Assembly: GCA_008973525.1 (NCBI GenBank)
Contig: WACJ01000193.1
Coordinates: 248,001-312,000, forward strand
Length of the DNA: 64,000 nucleotides
Direction of reading: 5' to 3'
From: Stenopsyche tienmushanensis
Taxonomy: Eukaryota; Arthropoda; Insecta; Trichoptera; Stenopsychidae
The notes below the pieces were generated by a model. That model was not told where the DNA came from, did not search any database, and was given only the letters and a program-made list of their open reading frames with translations. A program made the position numbers and the translations under genes. Below are positions 59,701-64,000 of this stretch, piece after piece (position 1 is the stretch's first letter; every line of letters begins with the position of its first letter).

Positions 59701-61380
59701 GTGAATATTTTGAAAATGGCACTATGATTAAATATTTAACTATAGCGGCTTGGAGAGAGAGGCTTAAAAATATATAGTAGTGCACAAAGACCTTTTGATA
59801 TTTGCTTCTCTTGAAAATTTGGCAAATGGTCCCCCCTAGGCGACAATAGGCTCTTGCTCATCGAAAGCCATTGTTAGCATTTCGACAAGGTTTGCGTTTT
59901 TCAAGATGATTTTGAGTTCAACATCCTAATCATGAGATCTACGGGTCCAAAAATAAGGTTTTGATTTTTCTTGTTAATAATTATAAATTGGGGGAGGGTT
60001 ATTTTTGTACTTTACATATGGGATTGAGACATTACCTACATTAACATTATGATTTTGGTTTAAAATAAGTCTATTTAAAAATTAAAAAGCAATGTGTTAA
60101 ATGTTCGTTTGGGTTATCTAACCACTTTTTAAATTGAATTTAAATTATATTAACTCAATTATAAATGATCCCTAAGGTATCTAGGATACAAACACATTTA
60201 ATAAATCATAGTTGATAAAGTTTTTGATATATTTTAAATGGGTCTAGTAGTGATTATCGACATGAATCACAAAGTGTGAAGATAACTCAAACATTCCCCA
60301 AGTATTTATTTGCGCAAATTTTCAAATCAAACATACTTTGTCAAAATAATATCGATACATCGGATGGATATTTGTTTTTCAATTCGAGGAAACGTGTTGC
60401 GTGTCTTTTTTCCCAAACGGGTCATACATTATAGATAATGTCATATTTTGTTTGACCACGCACGGTGGGGTAATGGCTAAAAGACATGATATTTTTCACT
60501 ATTTGTACACATCGAATTCCAATATATTAACAAGTATCACGCTAAATAAGCCATCATTTGTTGCTATACTTTTTGGATGAGATTCATCGGCGGGGTACGT
60601 TAAAAAATTGGACATTATATAAAAACATATCCAATTAGGATTCTTCGCCCTTTCGGCAATCGTTACAGCATCGCCTTGACCTTTATGTCGGCGGGTTTAT
60701 AGTTTTGAGTTGTCTTATCTGAATGACGATTCAACCCCCGGGGGCTATTTTCTTGGACGACCAAAGAAAACTGTTGAAAAAACATGAAATACATGGGCGT
60801 GGTTCTGTTGAAAAGACCTTAGACGTTTGTGTGTAAACAATCGTCTTAAAACGTAAATCAACCCTTATATTGGAAGCCTATTTAAAATACATAAATACAT
60901 AAGCTCATAAATTATTTCAAATTTAGTTAGATAATTGATATACATCTATATGTTAATAAATTGATATATCATCGATGATTTTTATTAAAAAATTTGTTTC
61001 TAAATATATTGTATTATTGGATGGTTTGAATTGCATTGTAAATAATATTGGTATATTATATAAATATTTTTTTAAAAATATATTTTGTGCATAAGTACTT
61101 TCAATTGATATGTTTGATGGTTCATTCATACCTATGGCCTAGGAAGTGGCTTCGTTTTGTTTCTTCACGCAGATGTAAAGACGGCGCGAAAGCCTTCACG
61201 TAAATAAACGGTCTTCTTCCTCAAAAATCATCCATGTCCATCAATCACACCCTAACCATAAAGTTTTGGCATGCAACACTTGTAAATAAACAAACTTTTA
61301 ATTGATACTAGGAATTGACTTCAGTTTGTTATGAACTTTGTTTTTATCACCATACAATAATTGAATTAATTTACTAATCT
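56760..61380. other. No gene seen; islands at 56.76-57.2 and 58.6-59.1 kb
   Basis: Moderate G+C islands without exon signals. Short C/G palindromic words occur (CACCCCCTGAGGGGTTG near 59,157; CAACCCCCGGGGGC near 60,732; compare CAACCCCCGAGGG near 56,659) and may mark decayed repeats. The rest is A+T-rich. Confidence 0.3.
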
Positions 61381-61439
61381 TATGTTATTTGTTGTTGAAA
61401 AAGTTATTGTGTTTCGCCAACTTGGGAAGGCTTCGGTTC

Positions 61440-61660
61440 TTTGGCGAAAGCCTTGTGGCAGGTGAGGACACGTGTTGGTCCAGTGAAAGGCTCGGGCCCA
61501 TTGCGGGGTGCGCCGCCGCGGAGTCTCCTCTTCGACCCCCGCGCCCCACTCCACCGCACGTGGGACGCCCCCAACCACCGGGGCCCCCCGGAGCCCCACG
61601 GTGGACCCCCAACACTCGACCTCGTGCCCCCAAGCCACCCGTTACACCCATAATCGATAC
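61440..61660. other. Very G+C-rich, CpG-containing island of about 220 bp
   Basis: This is the most G+C-rich DNA in the window, strongly C-rich on the plus strand, with sharp borders to A+T-rich DNA. Every frame on both strands is open across it. The plus frame at 61,389-61,832 (147 codons) has a Pro-rich middle (PLRPPRPTPPHVGRPQPPG), and the minus frame is Gly-rich. A donor-like CAG followed by GTGAGG lies at 61,462 on the plus strand. Possibilities are a first exon or promoter of a gene, a Pro-rich exon, or a foreign insertion. I cannot decide, and I do not call a CDS because the absence of stops follows from composition. Confidence 0.35.
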
Positions 61661-61839
61661 CATTAATATGATTCTCCGATTCGAATGTCACAATTCCGCG
61701 ATGACAGCAACTCTCCGCTTACGCGATTCAATCGCAAAAAATCGGATGCAACGATTAAATAAAAAGCAAAAAATACCCAAACAAGCCTCGTTTTCGCAAC
61801 AAAATTCATTCAATTTCATTCCGTACGCTTGATAAAAAT

Positions 61840-62006
61840 AAAACATCCCCAAGCACATCAATGAAGCTCTCTTAAGTTCGATTTAAAACTTGAAGCCATT
61901 TATTGACAAAGGCATTTATGTAGGCTAAACAACAAAAATACACGAATTAAAATGGTTTGATATTTAACCCTTTGGGTACTATAAACTTTGTTACATTTAA
62001 CTTATT
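61840..62006. other. A+T-rich, nothing recognised
   Basis: No exon, repeat or RNA gene seen. Confidence 0.3.
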
Positions 62007-62063
62007 TTATTCATATATCAGGTCAGTCCAAAACTTCTGGACTGACCCCATAAATATGAATAA
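62007..62063. mobile_element. Mariner-end hairpin: inverted pair of terminal repeats with no interior
   Basis: GGTCAGTCCA (62,021-62,030) and its inverse TGGACTGACC (62,038-62,047) are separated by only 7 nt. They match the first bases of the mariner elements at 6,198 and 8,133. The inverse symmetry extends outwards into non-transposon sequence: TTATTCATAT at 62,007 mirrors ATATGAATAA at 62,054-62,063. The whole forms an imperfect 57-bp palindrome. This is either an extreme deletion that left two ends, or an inverted duplication of one end plus its flank. Confidence 0.7.
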
Positions 62064-64000
62064 ATAATTCAAAACAGTCAATACAACACGTAATAAGATT
62101 AAAATAAAATCATGTATATAAATGGCAATATATATACTTGTTAATAATATTATTAAATATTATAAAAATTAAAATTATCGACTTATTCTAAAGCAGTGAT
62201 TTGAGCCTTTTGTCATACACGTACAATAGCTTAGAATTAAAATATTTCCAAGGGAAGCGACTATTATCCTTTTAAGCAGATATGTTTTTTGGCGATTATT
62301 GTGTATTTAAAATATTATTTTCATCCCTTATAACAAAATATAACAAAAGCAAATTCATTATTATTTTAAGGTTTTGTCGCAAAAGTTGGAGCTTTCAATC
62401 TATCCAAATTAGATTGTTAACACTTCAATCTAAGCAAAAAAATGGGATAATTTACAGTTGGTATTTGGGATCATATAACATGAATGTATTTGCTGTTGTA
62501 AATATACATTTTGTTATTGAATGTGAATATTTACTAACGGCAAAGTATAAGTTTTTACAACAAAATTTAAGTTTTGTTCAAATTCTCTTAACTTTCTTAA
62601 ATCTTAGTGGTATTTATTAGATTAATAAGGGCGTTCAATGGAAACAAATCATTTTATACCGTCTATTAATTGTATTTTATTAATATCTTTAAAAATTCGC
62701 TTCATCTGTAATGAATAAGATGCAATCATATGATTGAAGGGATGCATAATAAGGCTGAGATAAATTATTTTAACAATTACAACTAATTAAATTACCATGT
62801 GGTCACGCTCAGCTTTTAAGAGAGTTTGGAGTATAACATTTATGAGGCGAATATTGCAAAATTAAAATAATAAATAATAAAATTAATGAATGCTTTATTT
62901 AATTGAGAAATTCTTAGGGCTTAAAGAATTCAGAGACAATGTGAATCTCTTTACAATAGACTTCATTGTGATATTTTTCTTAATGACCGCCATACCATTG
63001 CATTTATGATGGTTGCAGAATAAAGTTTTTTTTAATAAAAAAAGCCATTATAAAAGGCACCCTTATAATGATGCATTAATAACAGCCTGCAGAATAGAGG
63101 CTTTAATATGGAGTATTAAAGCGTCCCTATTTGTGCCTTTCAAAAGATGGAATAATAGGAAAAATGCCTAAAGCAAAACGATAATTAAAACTCGGCATAG
63201 CGAGACAAATCAAAACACTGCATATCATAAGTATTTAAATATTTATTTTATAATCAAATATTATAGCTAAGATTAATATAAAGGTACTAAAAAGTATTAG
63301 AGTGTCCCATAAGTTTCTTTCGTTTTCATATAAAAAAATAAATAAACAATAATTTGTATTACTGTAGGGTTAAACAAGGAATTTAGGTTTTTTTATTTAT
63401 TAATTATTGATAATCCATTAAGATTTTAAATTGTTAGATTTTAAACTATTAAAAATTGCACTGAATTAAACAAGATTTTTAATAACAAAAAATATTATAC
63501 ATCACCAAAATAAACCTAAACTATATTCTGCAAAATTAGCACAAACGATTACAATGGAGCTTTGTTTAGGACTTATACCCCACCCACCTCATCTATCAAA
63601 CTATATCGTCCTTTGATTATTACTTGGTTTGGTTTTTAGAACACTCACTGTATACTTTTTTTAATAATATAAAGAGATAACGAATCGTATGAAAATATTT
63701 TGTAAATAAAGTTCTAATATAAAATTATAAAATGAAGTGCAAAAGTCCTTCGAATATGTTGATGTTTATGGTCAAATTAATATTTAGTTGGGGACGTAAT
63801 GTATTGATTTTGCAAACGAAAACCCAGTATTTAATTCGATTAATTCAAAACGGTTTCTGTAGTCTGGGCTTGAAAATGGAGTCATATTTTGCGAAAGTTT
63901 GTTCGTTGACATAATTCAGCTAAAGTTAGCGTCACAATGCAAAATAGTTCCTTGAAGCATGAAGCACATGCTTTTGATATTTATTTGAATGAGATCTCTT
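62064..64000. other. A+T-rich, no gene seen to the end of the window
   Basis: The 112-codon plus frame at 62,282-62,620 is low-complexity (Phe, Ile, Lys, Leu) and has no recognisable domain. No repeat or transposon end was identified in 62.1-64.0 kb apart from a GTGGTCACGCTC word near 62,800 that is shared with 54,673. Confidence 0.3.

Noticed and set aside
62282..62620. 112-codon plus-strand frame
   Set aside because: Phe/Ile/Leu/Lys-rich with no recognisable motif or splice sites; consistent with chance in A+T-rich DNA.
1..64000. CRISPR arrays, prokaryotic operons or phage-like gene clusters
   Set aside because: No regularly spaced repeats with unique spacers and no dense coding. The spliced troponin C gene and insect transposons show nuclear eukaryotic DNA.

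Overview
This is a eukaryotic, almost certainly insect, window. It is strongly A+T-rich, has GT-AG introns, and carries decayed DNA transposons of the mariner, pogo/Tigger and hAT groups. Its one clear gene is a muscle troponin C of the insect type. There is no prokaryotic gene organisation, operon or CRISPR array. Most open frames longer than 60 codons are chance products of low-complexity DNA.

Layout. Positions 1-400 hold the 3' end of a pogo/Tigger-like element. At 865-1125 (minus strand) lies a well-formed 261-nt candidate exon with no stop, rich in Ala, Lys, Gly and Gln. Positions 1.8-3.6 kb contain a tandem repeat, a hAT transposase remnant and another Tigger transposase remnant. Positions 6.2-8.4 kb hold two decayed mariner copies. 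From 8.4 to 18 kb the DNA is A+T-rich with a few G+C-richer noncoding islands. Positions 18.0-19.4 kb hold a 20-bp perfect palindrome, a hAT end, an unusual G+C-rich segment and a candidate minus-strand exon.

The troponin C gene occupies 20,158-21,641 (plus strand, five coding exons, 147 residues, poly(A) signal at 21,760). Only its fourth EF-hand keeps all calcium ligands. That is the pattern reported for the insect flight-muscle F1/TnC4 type. A 42-nt minus-strand candidate microexon lies at 22,485-22,526. If it and the exon at 865-1125 belong to one gene, troponin C is nested in an intron of that gene. This is inference.

From 23 to 64 kb I see no further complete gene. There is an 81-bp inverted-repeat element at 23.5 kb. 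A complete but dead 1.8-kb hAT element sits at 34,271-36,071, flanked by an exact 8-bp target duplication and carrying a nested fold-back element. There is a candidate terminal exon at 38,539-38,680 (minus), a 254-bp hAT MITE with an 8-bp target duplication at 43,937-44,190, an LTR-like G+C-rich block at 44.3-44.7 kb, a second Tigger 3' end at 55.3-55.99 kb, a very G+C-rich island at 61.44-61.66 kb and a mariner-end hairpin at 62.0 kb. G+C-richer islands scattered through the A+T-rich DNA may be cis-regulatory, but this cannot be shown from one sequence.

I did not find a convincing new multi-gene system. The most distinctive observations are the fold-back element inside the hAT copy, the hairpins and inverted duplications that look like template switching at transposon remnants, the microexon, and the single-site troponin C.
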